Below, piece by piece: positions 11,891 to 24,299 of a stretch of DNA of 64,000 bases. The notes below the pieces were generated by a model. It was not told the origin of the DNA, searched no databases, and worked only from the letters and a program-made list of their open reading frames with translations. Position numbers and translations under genes: made by a program. How positions within the stretch are numbered: the first letter of the stretch is position 1; every line of letters starts with the position of its first letter. This stretch comes from Metallyticus violacea (Eukaryota; Arthropoda; Insecta; Mantodea; Metallyticidae). Location of the stretch: NCBI GenBank assembly GCA_030762175.1, contig CM060842.1:42365501-42429500 (forward strand), in the 5' to 3' direction.

Positions 11891-13072
11891 CTTTTTGACT
11901 AGCTACTTGACATGAGTGTACTGCGCATGATCTATAACATAGAATTTAGCCTCAAGCAACGTAATGCTGCAACATTAATAAGACCACTTTATACTTTCTG
12001 ACAGTAGAGACTTATAGCATCAGGAAGGAAGGGAGGAGTGTGCTACTTCTTCCTGCCTTCAGCTGTTCTTGTATCCAGCGAAGCATAGGGTAAGCACAAA
12101 CTACTTTTCTCCCTAGTCTCGCTCTAATCTTTCACAATAGTACAAGTTTAAAGAGGCCTACTCTGCAACTGTTTCGAGATTATTATAGTTTCTTGAAAGG
12201 TATTTCTGAAATTGTATAAATTAAAAATGTATTATTTATACTGCAGCTTACATGTAAAGATTAATTATTAATATTTTATGACATTTGAAACTATTTTTGT
12301 GGAATTTATAACTAGTTTCAATCTTTTTAAGAGTAATTATAGAAAACATGGTGTTAATAATGAATATTTAAAACAATATTTCAGGATTTAGCAAAAAATA
12401 AGACAATGATGAACTTTTATAAACATGTTGCAATGCTCTCCAAGTTTGAGGGGAACTTCCCTTAAAGAAAATGTCTACAAAAAGATACCATGAGTTGTGA
12501 TTGCCTTTTGAGACCCAATATTAGAAACAAAATTTGAGGGCAAGATCACACAACCGCAGCTGGGATGTATTGCATACCGAGGATGGTGTTCACAAAAATT
12601 ATCCTGTCCCAAATAAAGGCCACTATCCTCCTTTTCGTAATGTTATTAGCCAATTGCCTTTACCCGGAATGACCCGAGCGTGAAATGGACTTGGTCACAC
12701 GAACAGGGGAGCAGACATGTCACATTCCCTGACCTACTCTGTTATTATCAAGATGATATTACAGACCAGTGCTGCCAACTTAGTTACTCTGTAGAAGCAT
12801 CTGGTTGTATCCAACGATGTAGAAATGCTTTAATTTCACAATTCCTGCCTACACTCTAGTTAATGTACCTTTAATTACATTTTAGGTTAATTGAAATCAA
12901 AAAGTAAATAACTTTTATTTACATAGAGATACACTGATATACACTACATTTGAACAAAGGAGAAGTACTTAAAGCTCCATAATTAATTAGATACTTTATA
13001 AACAGTATATTATCTTTTCAGCTTCTAAGCATTTTTCAATAGTTAAAATAACATATAATTTATACAAGTTAT
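10920..13072. other. No supported gene; (AAT)n at 11840-11888
   Basis: A clean AAT trinucleotide tract of about 16 units lies at 11840-11888. The remaining sequence shows no recognisable feature. Confidence 0.55.
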
Positions 13073-13280
13073 GGTTTATTAAATAAATTGAAAACGTTTA
13101 CAAATATTACATAACGTTCGAAAGATGGAAATATTAAACCACATACCTAAACAGGAAAAATCAATATTTATGTGAGAAAATATTCCCAGTAGACAAAAAT
13201 GTACTTGCAAATATCATTACTACAGACTACAACAGAAGGAATTAATATGGGAAAATATATGCAAGTTAACATACTTGGAA
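13073..13280 (+). repeat. Local duplication, copy 1
   Basis: About 205 bp that reappear at 13484-13692 in the same orientation. Shared blocks include AAATAAATTGAAAACGTTT, ATACCTAAACAGGAAAAA, AGAAAATATTCCCAG and ACTACAACAGAAGGAATTAA. It does not resemble any transposon in the window. Confidence 0.9.
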
Positions 13281-13483
13281 AAAAGAATTTCAATTTAAAA
13301 TGTTCGTGATAAAATCTCTATGTGTCTAACTATACATATTTATTAGTCTTTTTTTTTTTTTAATATTCTTCATTTACTTTAAAAATTGTTGCTGCTTTAT
13401 CAATTGTATGATATACGAAAAAGATTTAACTAAGACTTTCGCAGAAAGAATGTATGTTTCACTGTAGCATTTATAAACATTAC

Positions 13484-13692
13484 AGTTTAATTAAATAAAT
13501 TGAAAACGTTTGTTCCAAAGATGGCGATATTAAACCCAGATACCTAAACAGGAAAAAACAATATTTAGGGGAGAAAATATTCCCAGCAGACAAAAATGTG
13601 CTTGCAAAATGTGTTTGCAAAATATCATGACTACAGACTACAACAGAAGGAATTAATATGGGAAAATATCTGAAAGTTAACATACTTGGAAA
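13484..13692 (+). repeat. Local duplication, copy 2
   Basis: Second copy of the 13073-13280 segment, separated by about 200 bp. It lacks a short block near 13105 and has an extra 13-bp tandem duplication (GTGCTTGCAAAAT at 13598-13610, then GTGTTTGCAAAAT at 13611-13623), a likely slippage product. Confidence 0.9.
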
Positions 13693-15300
13693 TTGTTGCA
13701 TAACAACTAAAGAGGCAGGAGTGAATTTTTGCATTTCTCTTTTTTAAGAGATACAACAGAAAATTGAAAATTTTAAAAATATCACTGGATATTGGAAGAC
13801 AGTGTTCATCTTCAGTGTGGAACACATTACTGCTGCAATACTACAAGCAGATGGCGTTGAAAGAACAGTAACTGACAATACTGCCTTTCCTTCCGTATGC
13901 ACTGTTACCAACGATTTCTACTACAAAGAAAAGTTTATTTAAATATCCCTCTCCCGTAGTTTGACGAAGTTAAATTTCTAATTTCTGTGGAAGAGTGATA
14001 GTTATTGACGTTCACCTTTCAGCATCGATCGAGTTAATTGTTAGAATAAAATGCCTTGGGAAAGCAATAACCTCTTGGTTTTTATTTTAATGTTTTTTTT
14101 TTATTTATGTTTGCAAATACTTACAATTTGTCTCTATATAGTTTCAAAAGAGCTCAAAATATTCAATAGACATTTTAAAGTTCTGAAAGTTTGCAAAACC
14201 GTTAACAGAACTGTTTTACCTTAAACTATCCTAAGGTATTCCTAAACATAAATTGAAATGTGTAGTTACAAATATGTTCAGACTAATAAAACAGTTACAG
14301 TTAAAAGCAAAAATGAAACAAAAACAAAAATAAAAAATATATATTCATTACATAATCCAGTAATTGCATCAACAAACACCCCCTCCCCTTTAGCCTGTCC
14401 CTCATCAGTTCTTGTTTGTCTGCCAGGCGGTGGCTTATGTGTATCTAACTTTGCTTAAGAATCTGATGCCTACTTAAATTAAACATAACAAAATTTAAGG
14501 AGTGGGAAAAGAATTCAAATATCTAGTTCACAAAACCAAAATTTAATTTTTCTGTTTGACGCTAAATGAAATAGTCTACGAAGCAGAAAATAATTTGGAA
14601 TCAGTAGCGAAAATTTAAACATGTAATAAAAATTGATAATGTTCGATTGGCAAATGACTGGTTATTGGATTTAAAAAACGTGTTATGATATTAATTACAT
14701 ATGTAATGATAATGAAACAACCATGAAAAACAAATCACAACAGACCGTTTTCATTTGGTTTTTAAAATTTACTGAATCCTTATGATTAAAAGGCAGGATC
14801 TCTTGTAATCAACCTAGGATAGACAGCCGAAAAGAGAATGAATGTTTGTTTGCGTGTTGAAAAGAACTCCATCATTTTATGACTTTTCTGAAGAATGTGG
14901 GAAATGTCTGTTCGTCATGTAGACGGCAAAAGTGAGGGAAAGAGACCTAACGAGTGTTTAATTGGCTGGGGCAGTTCTCGACTAGTACCGTGGCGATATG
15001 CCAATAGAAAAAAAGCACGAGGAAAACATTCCGTGCTCTCGAAATCGCGTTACTCAGTATTTAGTTTCATTATGTAAAAGTTCTACAAATGGTTTCTTGC
15101 ATCCAGTACCGCTATTATACTCCAACGAGCTTTTCAGATGTGTTCGTACGCCAAGCGCATAAGTAACTAAAAAAATGAGAGATGCTGCGAATATAAATTG
15201 TCGAATGTTGTGATTACAAAGGATTTCATAGGAAGGCTGATTGCTAAATATACATAGCTTACCTAATTGCTTTTCTCCAAATATTATTTAAAATCCAAAG
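13693..15300. other. No supported feature
   Basis: AT-rich DNA; small frames such as 14895-15077 have no recognised motif. Confidence 0.5.
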
Positions 15301-15525
15301 TTGTTTTTTAAAGTGATAATATTCCAAGAAAATGTATATACGAATGAAAAATCATTCCTACCTAATAGAAATACTTTAGGGAAAATAACGGAGAGTTCTT
15401 GTAGGAGAATCTGCCCATTTTGTGGAGGGGAGGAGGAATGCGTACATATTCTGGCAGAAGGTACCCACTGGGAACACCTGAGAAAAACGCTTTTTGAGGC
15501 CATTAGAGGTGGATTGGCTATTTAA
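15301..15525 (+). pseudogene. Probable non-LTR retrotransposon ORF2 C-terminal zinc-knuckle fragment
   Basis: The 74-codon frame ends with CPFCGGEEECVHILAEGTHW followed by EHLRKTLFEAIRG. A C-x2-C pair followed by His-Ile-Leu, a normally Cys-containing position and a charged helix is the pattern of the zinc knuckle after the reverse transcriptase in R1/jockey-like elements. Here the last Cys is replaced by Gly (AEGTHW), so it is defective. No upstream reverse transcriptase, 3' UTR or tail is visible. Assignment rests on one short motif. Confidence 0.45.
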
Positions 15526-15724
15526 GAACTGTTTGCCAATCACGCTAATTGCTTGAATGGACCTTTTCCTAGCCAAAGTGCGCGAAGCTAGAAGCAATTT
15601 ATTTTCTGGTTAGAATACAATAACTAGTATAATTATAAATAATATGTAATATGTTTCCATTCATATATCTGCAAATATAGTTTTTCATATTTTAAAAATT
15701 ACAAAAAATATTTGTTTACTATGA

Positions 15725-16320
15725 TTAACATTGTCTTATGTTAATTGTTATTTGTTCCTCTTTCAAAATGTGTATAATGTTTGAGCATGTAAGATCTACA
15801 ACCCACACATAAAATATATTAGTAATTTTATAACAATAAAGATACTTCACTTTAGGCATTTCTCTTGCACACAATTTACGATATAAAAGAATTCTGAACA
15901 ATGTACTGGGTGAAATGCCTGGAAGTTTCATTTTAAGAGCTTTGATTGTGAGACGGCGATTTTCTCCTGTCTGAATACTAGGTTCCCCAACTTTTCTCTT
16001 CATCATCAACTATTTATTGTACAGTCTTCTTTAAACTGATGACAGCATTGCTGAATTGTCCTTCACTCATTAATAATTACAGTGCACCCACAAATGTCAC
16101 AGAGTTGACAGTAAATTTCAGCAGCACTTTTACCTTTGACGTTGAGAAATCGAATCACCGTACGAACTTCACAACTGGCGGGTTGCTCATCTCGCATTCT
16201 TTATAAGCCAATGTCTCCCAAAGGCGAACAAAACAAACGAATCCGCTGAAGCCGCTGCGCATGCGCGATTCGTTCAAATATTTTTTTGTTTTATGAGAGA
16301 CCGGCCTTTATTTTTGAAAG
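15725..16320 (-). pseudogene. Mariner element M8, N-terminal half of transposase
   Basis: On the minus strand, from about 16197: MRDEQPASCEVRTVIRFLNV and GKSAAEIYCQL, the mariner N-terminal helix-turn-helix region. After stops and a shift comes GEPSIQTGENRRLTIKALK and the LFRILLYRKLCARE block that precedes the catalytic domain. No DETW, HDNA or final Asp motif follows, so the 3' half is missing. The 5' flank near 16300-16320 contains GAGAGACCGGCCTTTA, which may be the remaining terminal repeat. Confidence 0.7.
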
Positions 16321-16324
16321 GAAT

Positions 16325-18022
16325 TTCATAAATAAAATCGAAGTTCAGTAACTACAAGGTACAAATTGTAAAATTTATACCAATAATTATTTTTGCTTTG
16401 TGGTTTGCCCTAGAGTCATAAAATGTAGTGACGATATCTCCAATTGTGAGCAGTAATTTTGATTTAAACTCCTCGAACACTTGCTGAGCTGTTCAGCATA
16501 AGTAAGTTTTCATATTCTTGATAAAAAAAAAAACAATGTGAAATCATACGGTTTAATGAAAAATTATCACATAACAAGAGGGTCTGAGATTTCCGATAAA
16601 TTCACGAACGTGATATTTGAATCTGATATTTATTAGAACTATTTCACGAATGTAATAAACATTTAAATATAATTCCCGTAAATTTGGTTTGCAATATTGT
16701 AATAATTGTACATTTGTATTATGAATATTTAACCTTTTCAAGTCATCTAGCAATAGACGAATGTCGATTGTCAGTAACGCCAATAGAGAAGAGCAAAATA
16801 CGGGTTTGGGATTATTTCATGAATAGAATTAGAATAAAAGTAATATATGTTTCAAATTCGTACACGGATTATTAACAATTGTATAAAATGTTATATTTAC
16901 TTATGAATACTACCTATTCAGAAAGCGTGAGAATGAAATAGACAAAAGTCGACTATTACAAGCGCTACAGTTAGATTTACTAACACCAAATGAGAAAAAC
17001 AAAACAGAGATAACATTTTACCATTCTGAACGTGTTTATTAATATTTATAGTTGCTTAGGAGATATTGATACATAATTTCCAAAAAGATTTCAGACTGTT
17101 TGGCTGAATACACAAAAACAATTGCCTGAGTGAATACATATTAAATTAGTTACATTTACAATTACTGAAAACACAGAAATTAAGTGGTCAGTGATGCGGT
17201 TCAGACATTATATAGCAGAGTTACACTGGCTACAAGACAAATGCACGTTGAGTGATAAAACGGATTTGATAATTTTTTCGACAATTTCACTGCTATATCC
17301 GGCTGTGATTGGTCAAAATTCAAAAATTTGTTTCGTTTCATTGGTCGATTTTAAGATGACGTGACACAAGTGAAATAGTCCGAATAATTACAAACTTTCA
17401 AAATGCTTCACTTTTCTTTTTCTCACGAATTCTACCTGTTGGAGCTATGCAACTTAAATTTGCATAATCAGAAAATTTCATCTGAGATCCTCTCAACGCA
17501 GATGAGATGTCGGTTTATTAAGCTTAACAGTTTTAAAACCTCATCGTAGGCTTTTAAAGATACACGCCCCCATTACACTTCCAGTTTTCCTTTAGTAAAC
17601 AGCTTCTTCGGTAAACAGACAATTCCTGAGCATTCTTTCTTCAAACCAACTTTTTTTCTCGTATTATTATATGGAGCATTGAAATCATACCTAGACTCCT
17701 ATATGAACTCAAATTTATATTTAAGTTTACAAAATAAGTTCATCCGATATTTGCTGGTTGATTAAAAAAAGGACCTCTTACTGAAGTCTCAACCATACTG
17801 AATAACTTTTTTTTTTTTTTGTTTCGTCTCGCACTTGACTTCGTGTAATCCAAATCCGTAATACCAAATACCGGTGTCATGTACGGTGTTCGGGGAAATT
17901 AGGTATAACATTTTCCATAATAATATAAAATGAGCATAATTTAATTTCTGACATATATCTACAGACATTAAGCCTCAGTGGCGAACTGTATCCTTGTCTT
18001 AAATCATAATTATCTAATAATA
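16325..18022. other. No supported feature
   Basis: AT-rich DNA. Frames at 16553-16783 and 16684-16875 lie on opposite strands over the same bases and lack motifs. Confidence 0.5.
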
Positions 18023-18024
18023 TA

Positions 18025-18980
18025 AGGGCTGTTCAATAAAGAACAATCACACTTTTTACGGGCACAATATCTCGTACTTAAATTTAGCTTTAAAATATTT
18101 TGTTAGCTTAATGCGCAATCTGCACGAGGTACCAGTTAGCTTTTCATTTTCAATTCCCGCCTGTGAGAGGTGTGCAAGTTGAGACACGTTCAGTTCCTCC
18201 TACAACAAAATGCTGCTCTGAAATTATGCTTTCTTCTGAACAAACTTTGCCTATGCAAATATTTAAAGAGGAGAGGCAATCAATTTCAAAGGAAGGTGAG
18301 TACCAACACATTGGAACTGAAAAGTTGTGCATGTTACATGCCTGTGCTCGGTGGGCTCCAAGACTGCTGATTACTGAACAAAAGAACGTTCAGCAATTGA
18401 AAATGATGTTATAGGAAGATGCGGAGTTTCTTTCTAAGGTAATAACTGCTGATGTAACATGGCTACATCCTTTCGATCCTGAGAGTAAACTGAGAAGATG
18501 TATGTAGAAATCTACATTAAAAACGAAAGAAAGAAAGAAAAGAAAAGAAAAAAGTAGTTGGTTGTGCTGGGAAAATTATGATCATTTCATTTTTCGATAT
18601 TCAAGGAATTGTTACCAGCTTATCGTAATGGCACACACAGCTGTAACTGACCAATACTACAGAGATGTCCTGAAAACTCTGCAAGGCCAGATCACATGCA
18701 AACGCTGAACGCTACACCATGAAAATGCAATGCCGCACATCGCAAATATTGTTGTTGCTATATGACAAAAATAAAAATTGTGCCACTCATACTCCTTACA
18801 GTCCAGATTTGGCCCATGTGATTCCCCCTCCCCCCTTTTCACCATACTGAATAAACATCTTCGTGGGAGCATTTTCCATCATAAGCAGTGGTAAAGGATA
18901 CGGAGGCAACTCTGAAGACCTGTTTTTGCTTTGCCTTGAAAAAGACCATAAAAAGTATGAAGTTGAGTAAAAGATATATT

Positions 18981-19022
<42 letters not shown>
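18025..19022 (+). mobile_element. Mariner element M2, decayed, ending at an A40 tract
   Basis: After a TA, AGGGCTGTTCAATAAAGAAC at 18025 resembles a mariner left terminal repeat. The transposase remnant includes KLCMLHACARWAPRLL, then EFLSKVITADVTWLHPFDPE (first Asp kept, DETW altered to DVTW, about 18430-18480), TVTDQYYRDVLKTLQGQI, LHHENAMPHIANIV (second Asp changed to Glu) and GPCDSPSP near the third position, across several frames. The 3' third is very degenerate and stops at a 40-A tract (18983-19022). No right terminal repeat was found, so the element is 3'-truncated or its end is masked by the tract. Confidence 0.78.
18983..19022. repeat. A40 homopolymer
   Basis: Forty consecutive A residues at the 3' limit of the recognisable mariner M2. 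They produce the poly-Phe run of the frame at 18796-19038. Confidence 0.97.
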
Positions 19023-19025
<3 letters not shown>

Positions 19026-20655
19026 TATAGTCATTCATTATTGAAGAATACTGGTAATTAAAATATTATCTTGCGAGAGTCGTCTATTGCCTAAGCCTAA
19101 ATGTTTTATTTATATGCCTATTAAATGCTCAAGATATTCTTTCTTATCTATATTGCTCACAGTTTTGTCTTATTCACTTTATCCAATGTTTTATAAATAA
19201 CTATTTCTTGTCTTTTGTTTTTATCCACCTATATTAAGGTAGCACATAGGAAACCTGCTAGATGCATAAGACACAGAGGAATACAATTGTTTTCATGTTT
19301 GTGTTTCTCATTTTCGCTTGCAAAATTATTGCAGTTTAAAGATTTAAATTCCTCGAGTACTCTGTACGCTTCAATGACGTCGACTGTCAACGACATAAAA
19401 TTTACTTCGAGCATCCCCTTTCCCCTGAACCTGTCCTACACAACCTACCCTTCCAATTTCCAGTACTTCGCTTTAAATACACTCACGGCACGTGCCACAA
19501 TTATTGTGGATTCAGCCACAAGAAAGCCGGCAAAAACGTCCTTCCTAGCACTTGAGTGTTGGCGATGAAGTTAAATAGCCGTGCGGTCATAAAAAACCAA
19601 TATTACTTAATTTAGTATGCAGATACCACATTTAATTTTCCTGCACTGCCTCAAGTCCCCTCCGAAAATGAATTCATCGCGGCTGCAAACAAAGCTGTCG
19701 GAAGGTATAGTTTCTTGTGCGTGCCGCGGAAGATAATATACAGAGCACCATCAACAAGAAGAATTGTGGGTGTGAACTGAACAGGCAGGAAGTATCCTGG
19801 AGGCCGAGCTTCCAGCGCGCAGACAGGAAGCCCTGATGATAAACGCGACATTATATCTGCCTCCTCTGCCACTAGGTCCCTACCAGGTCGCAGTATCTCT
19901 CACGTGCTCCCCCTTTCCAGCAAGGCAAATAAAAAGTGTAATTAAGAAGAGAATGAGCAAAAAATCCTGGACGGTCATGGTCTGGCCCTGTAAGAAAGAG
20001 CTTGTTTTTCTGGACGGGATAATGTGCATGAAATTTTAACGGCTGCAAACAATACAAAGTAAAAAGAAGAAAAGTGCCTATGTTATTTTTCTGCAATTTC
20101 TTACAGTTCAACTACATTTACAGGTTTATGCTTTAATCCTGAAGTAATTTATACAGCGACAAGCATGACGATCATGTTTATCTTTATTTTCTGTACTTGG
20201 CCAAATTGGCGAATATTACTCTTTTTGACTACACTGCGAGGGCTAATCTCTAAACTCCATCCATCACACAATTCCAGTAGAACAACATACTCTCTTTGAA
20301 AACTGTATCGCCTCTCTTAGTAATGCTCTAAGAAGCTCTAATCTCTGCAAACTAAAGATTAACACAAGTGCACAATCTGATTTACATTTCCTCCCTTGAA
20401 TTTTTTTGTGCACAGACCGAAGTCGCTGCGAGAACATATAGGATAATCCAAAAGTTCAAACCTATTTTATCAACTTTCCTCTACGTTTCTCCTTGATTGC
20501 ATCTCGTAATGCTTAACCTAAATTTGTAAAATGATTTGTTGTTTTGGATCATTTCTGCAAACATCGGTCATCAAAACACAGCATGAACTTGCCTACTGAA
20601 CCCGAATTACATTTTGACTGAAGGCATAGAATGAGTTTGTATAACTGATAAAAAT
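19023..20655. other. No supported gene; GC-richer patch at 19640-19930
   Basis: Frames at 19215-19568 (117 codons, plus) and 19651-19872 (73 codons, minus) lie in DNA less AT-rich than its surroundings but show no motif or splice pattern I can support. Confidence 0.4.
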
Positions 20656-20659
20656 AAAC

Positions 20660-21120
20660 ACTAACCTATATTATAATAGATGTTGAAAGCGATGTCCCTC
20701 AGCGGCAATACATTGCCGGCATTTGATTAGGGAATTTAATAAATCTTCTTCCGTAAGAACACGGCGATTGGAGGCGTTTCCTGTCACTAACAGACCCTGT
20801 TTCTAGTAACTTTATAAAAATTTGGCGAATATTTTGTCTACCTGAGACACGATTGCCAGGACTTTTCTTGCCAATCAACTTACCACTTCTCTGCAAGTAT
20901 CCATTTTCACACAGAGTCATGTATAAAAACTCTTCTTCTGGTATAATTAACGAAGAACAATTAGCACACAATTTACACAGTGGAAGCATCAAGTAACACC
21001 AAAAACTACCACTTGCTAACACAGTTCCCTAAAACTAACTACAAGCTGCTACCTGATATGGAATTGACAGTTGGCTTCATCCAATTGGCTAACCCCCAGT
21101 AATTCAAATAATCTCACAGT
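20660..21120 (-). mobile_element. Family E element, copy E1: internally deleted HTH transposase derivative
   Basis: Minus-strand coding from about 20970: EEEFLYMTLCENGYLQRSG, KKSPGNRVSGRQNIRQ and LLETGSVSDRKRLQSP. This is a DUF4817-type helix-turn-helix, known as the DNA-binding N-terminus of Tc1/mariner-superfamily transposases in arthropods. After a one-base shift the frame continues VLTEEDLLNSLIKCRQCIAA and EGHRFQHLL, which is the family's C-terminal tail. The whole catalytic domain is absent. The right terminal repeat (AATTCAAATAATCTCACAG, ending about 21120) matches those of E2 and E3; the left repeat was not found. It is probably mobilised, if ever, by a full-length relative. Confidence 0.75.
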
Positions 21121-22130
21121 CTTTCCTCAATATGTTTTAATCCTTATTTTCCTACCACTTGCACATTCCTTTCTAATTGCCACACTTTTCTTTCACCTAT
21201 TAGCATGTTGGCAGTATCTCCTTCACTGTTCCACGACATATTTCCGCTAACTAAACTATTCTAAACCTACTTTACCATAGGTCTCAAGAGAATTATTGAT
21301 AAAACTATTTTGTATAGAGAATTGTAATTAACAGTACTATAATGTTTTATTAAATTGCATATCTTTCATGTGCTGCTGGCCTATTTAAGTAAACAATGAA
21401 CTTCTTATTTGCTAATATTTATAACAAGACAACTGTGCCGAGCTACTACAGATGAATGGAAAAAATAACTTAAATATGTATCATAAACGTTGAAATTCAA
21501 ACAAATTAATCAAACATACAATGAAGAAGTGACATTTAGTAAAACTAAACTTGCTGGGAGCACCTACGGCTAAGAAATACTTTTCGAAGCAGAGAAAATC
21601 ATTAGCAACAATTTAAAAACGACATTAATAAATGTTAACTTCACACTTATAGAGGGCTGTGAATGTTTAAAATTCAAAGCACTCTTGTGCTGATTTAATC
21701 GGAGATACATGAAACAAAGTGGCAATAAAAATGTTAGCTCCTTTCATGCGAAGACCCTCAAAGGCCACTTATTTTTCTTTAAATAGATATTGCTAAATAT
21801 TGCTAAACTTTATCTGTGGCTTTCAAGGATAAAACTTTCAGATTGATTGACAATTTTCTTTTTACTCTTAATTTATCAAGTAAATGCTCTTAGAAGCTAA
21901 GAGCATTTTCAAGATTATATTTGCAAAATGTATAATTAGCGCAATGAAAATTGTTTAGAAAATGCAAACGATTTGGTGAAAAGTGAAATAAAAATAGGGA
22001 ACTATTATTACAATTTCTTTATTTTTAATATTTTAATATAAAATATTCAACGAGTTAGATTTATATCAATTAGCAAAATATTTACAGGGCTTGATTTCGG
22101 CAGCAGCAGAGGAATTTTGGGATTGCATCA
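21121..22130. other. No supported gene; hairpin at 21882-21908
   Basis: An 11-bp perfect inverted repeat (AAATGCTCTTA, arms 21882-21892 and 21898-21908) with loop GAAGC is the only structure noted. Confidence 0.5.
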
Positions 22131-22625
22131 GCAACTGAACGCAGCGCGCGCTGAGTCAAGGTTACGCCAGTCAGTTTCCGCGCTGATGATTGCTTGTGGA
22201 CAGTCAGTCAGTTTTCGGTTACAACAGAATTCCGTCTTTGTGTTGTTTCAAATTATTACTGTTAGTTAAATGTGTTAGTGAAATACATTTTTCTGTGATA
22301 TATTGTTTTGAAATGTTACCACCAGAACAAAGAAAATATCTCCACACTGCAGGGGAATTCAATGAAAATATCAGGGCAGAAATTGGGATAATTACGGAAG
22401 CAGACCTATTGCGAGTTACTGCAAATTCCATTAAATGTATGAATGCTGACGGTTATCACTTCGAACACTTCTATAACATAGATTAGCACTCATTATGAAA
22501 TAAATTTAATATTGCGTGCATGCTATCATTGATCAAAGTTGTGCGATTAGAAATGTGAGGGGAAATTGTCCGTTGACAGAGAGTGACTGGAAGGAACTTG
22601 CGGCGCGCGTTTGACGTTCAGCTGC
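22131..22625 (+). mobile_element. Family F element, copy F1: TIR element with a remnant transposase start and tail
   Basis: The ends are inverted repeats: GCAACTGAACGCAGCGCGCG at 22131, and in reverse complement GCAGCTGAACGTCAAACGCG ending 22625. Inside, a frame beginning MLPPEQRKYL (22314) resembles the start of DUF4817-type transposases. It runs into IITEADLLRVTANSIKCMNA and DGYHFEHF, the C-terminal tail of the same superfamily, ending at 22486. Everything between, including the helix-turn-helix core and catalytic domain, is missing. At about 495 bp it looks like a non-autonomous derivative. Related ends occur at 29.56 and 57.78 kb. Confidence 0.68.
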
Positions 22626-22629
22626 GGAA

Positions 22630-24210
22630 ACAAGCCAAGATAAACCTTCTGTACATTTGACCGTGCTAACAGTATGCAATTGTAAAGTCATGCAAAGTAC
22701 ATAAAACTATTGTGTACATTTAATAATGGCTCATGATATCGCTGCATTTAATTTTACTTTTTCACTTATTATTTATGTATATGAAAATGTTCAGATGAAC
22801 AATCACCAAAGGTGCAATTCATTATAATTGTTCTCTAAAGTTTGCTAAAATATTTCTAAAGCATCTCCCATATAAGCTCAAGGCAAACGAAGCACCATTG
22901 CAGGCCCACGGTTTTAGTTTATACGGAACGTTTTTGTTATTAAACTTTTGCTCTCGCATATGGCAGTGATGAATTGCTCGCATGAGCGTGTAAGCCAGCC
23001 TGCACTGAACAAATGAAATGCAATGCAAACTCCCGCTAATATGTTAACTTGGCCGTAATGATGTTAGTATTTGAACAAGAGAAAAATAAATAAATGACGT
23101 CGAACAAACAGCAGCACTATAACGAAAATGAAGCATAAAACAAAACTCGTGGAAAAGAAAATCAAAACCGTGCTGGGGGACATATACTGCGAAGTTTTTA
23201 CAGGAGCAAATAATTAATCCCCAACTAATTATAACATAAAAAATTAATTATGATGTCTAAATTCATCTCAGCTAGGTACGAGCAAAATGAATGATTACGC
23301 TGTTTTGCGCCTCAACAACGACAATAGCAGCACTGCACTGAATATCATTTGGGGCATGACTTTTGCTATCGTCCTCTTTTTTGTATGTTTTTTGCAAATC
23401 ACTAATTATACACATCTGTTCCGTTTCACATAGCGAAACATTGCAGCAGCTCTGGAGATTTTAAAGGATGAATGATTTACAATAAAGCTCTAAATGCAGA
23501 ACTGGTAGACAGATACCTTTAAACATTACTATCCATGCTTTTAACAAAGGTTAAAAGTAAAAACGCTGCTATATAAAATACCCAGGACTTTCGTAATTGA
23601 AATAATAGCCGCCAGTTTCTAAGATCTTTTGCCCCTGTACTAGCAACAGCTGGGATGCCACGACGCAAAAATGCGCAGCAAAGTAGTTTTAGACCCAGTG
23701 CTGCAGTGAGGGAGACAAGTGTCTGTTTTGGAGAGTAGGAGGGGTAGCGAAGAACTTACCGTACTAAGGCTTGATATTAGCCCCACATTAACATACTGCT
23801 GATTGCCTTCGCCGATATCATTGGTGACGAAAGAATGACATTATTCACTGAATTGTCCGAGATTTTTTTCTTTCTTTTTTCTCTTTCTTTTTTGTTTTGT
23901 TTTCCTCTGCAATGCTTATATATCCTCATAACTTGGTTCTATATCAGGACATAATATTCCAGATTAATTTTTATTTATTCCTCAATCTATACAATTTAAA
24001 TTACAATTTACATTCTGCAGCTACATTACTAATACTATAACTAAACAAAACTAATCCTTCAAATCGATATTGGAATGCAGCACTATGGCTATGGCTATTT
24101 AAACCTACAACCTACAATTGCGTACCAGTAGCAAAATTTACAATAACACTTAATATATAGAGTGTTCTCCAGCTACGCGATCAAGAGCTCATCCTGGCTC
24201 GAAATATAAT
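22630..24210. other. No supported feature
   Basis: Short frames only. A pyrimidine-rich stretch lies near 23865-23905. No gene or named repeat recognised. Confidence 0.5.
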
Positions 24211-24211
24211 A

Positions 24212-24297
24212 ACTTCTGCAGTGTTCTACAGTGACTTCAACAGTGTTCCACATTGTCTTACAGTGCCTCGAACAGTGTTTTATAGTGTCTTTATGTG
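24212..24297. repeat. Imperfect 32-bp minisatellite
   Basis: Units at 24234-24265 and 24266-24297 are each 32 bp and share CAGTGTT and a TGTCTT block (about 22 of 32 bases equal). The 22-bp unit at 24212-24233 looks like the same unit with a 10-bp deletion. Confidence 0.6.
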
Positions 24298-24299
24298 TT

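Noticed and set aside
18796..19038. Minus-strand frame with a poly-Phe run
   Set aside because: Created by the A40 tract inside or beside mariner M2.
20226..20260. CACTGCGAGGGCTAATCTC as the left terminal repeat of E1
   Set aside because: It matches the E-family end poorly and lies too far from the coding tail compared with E2.
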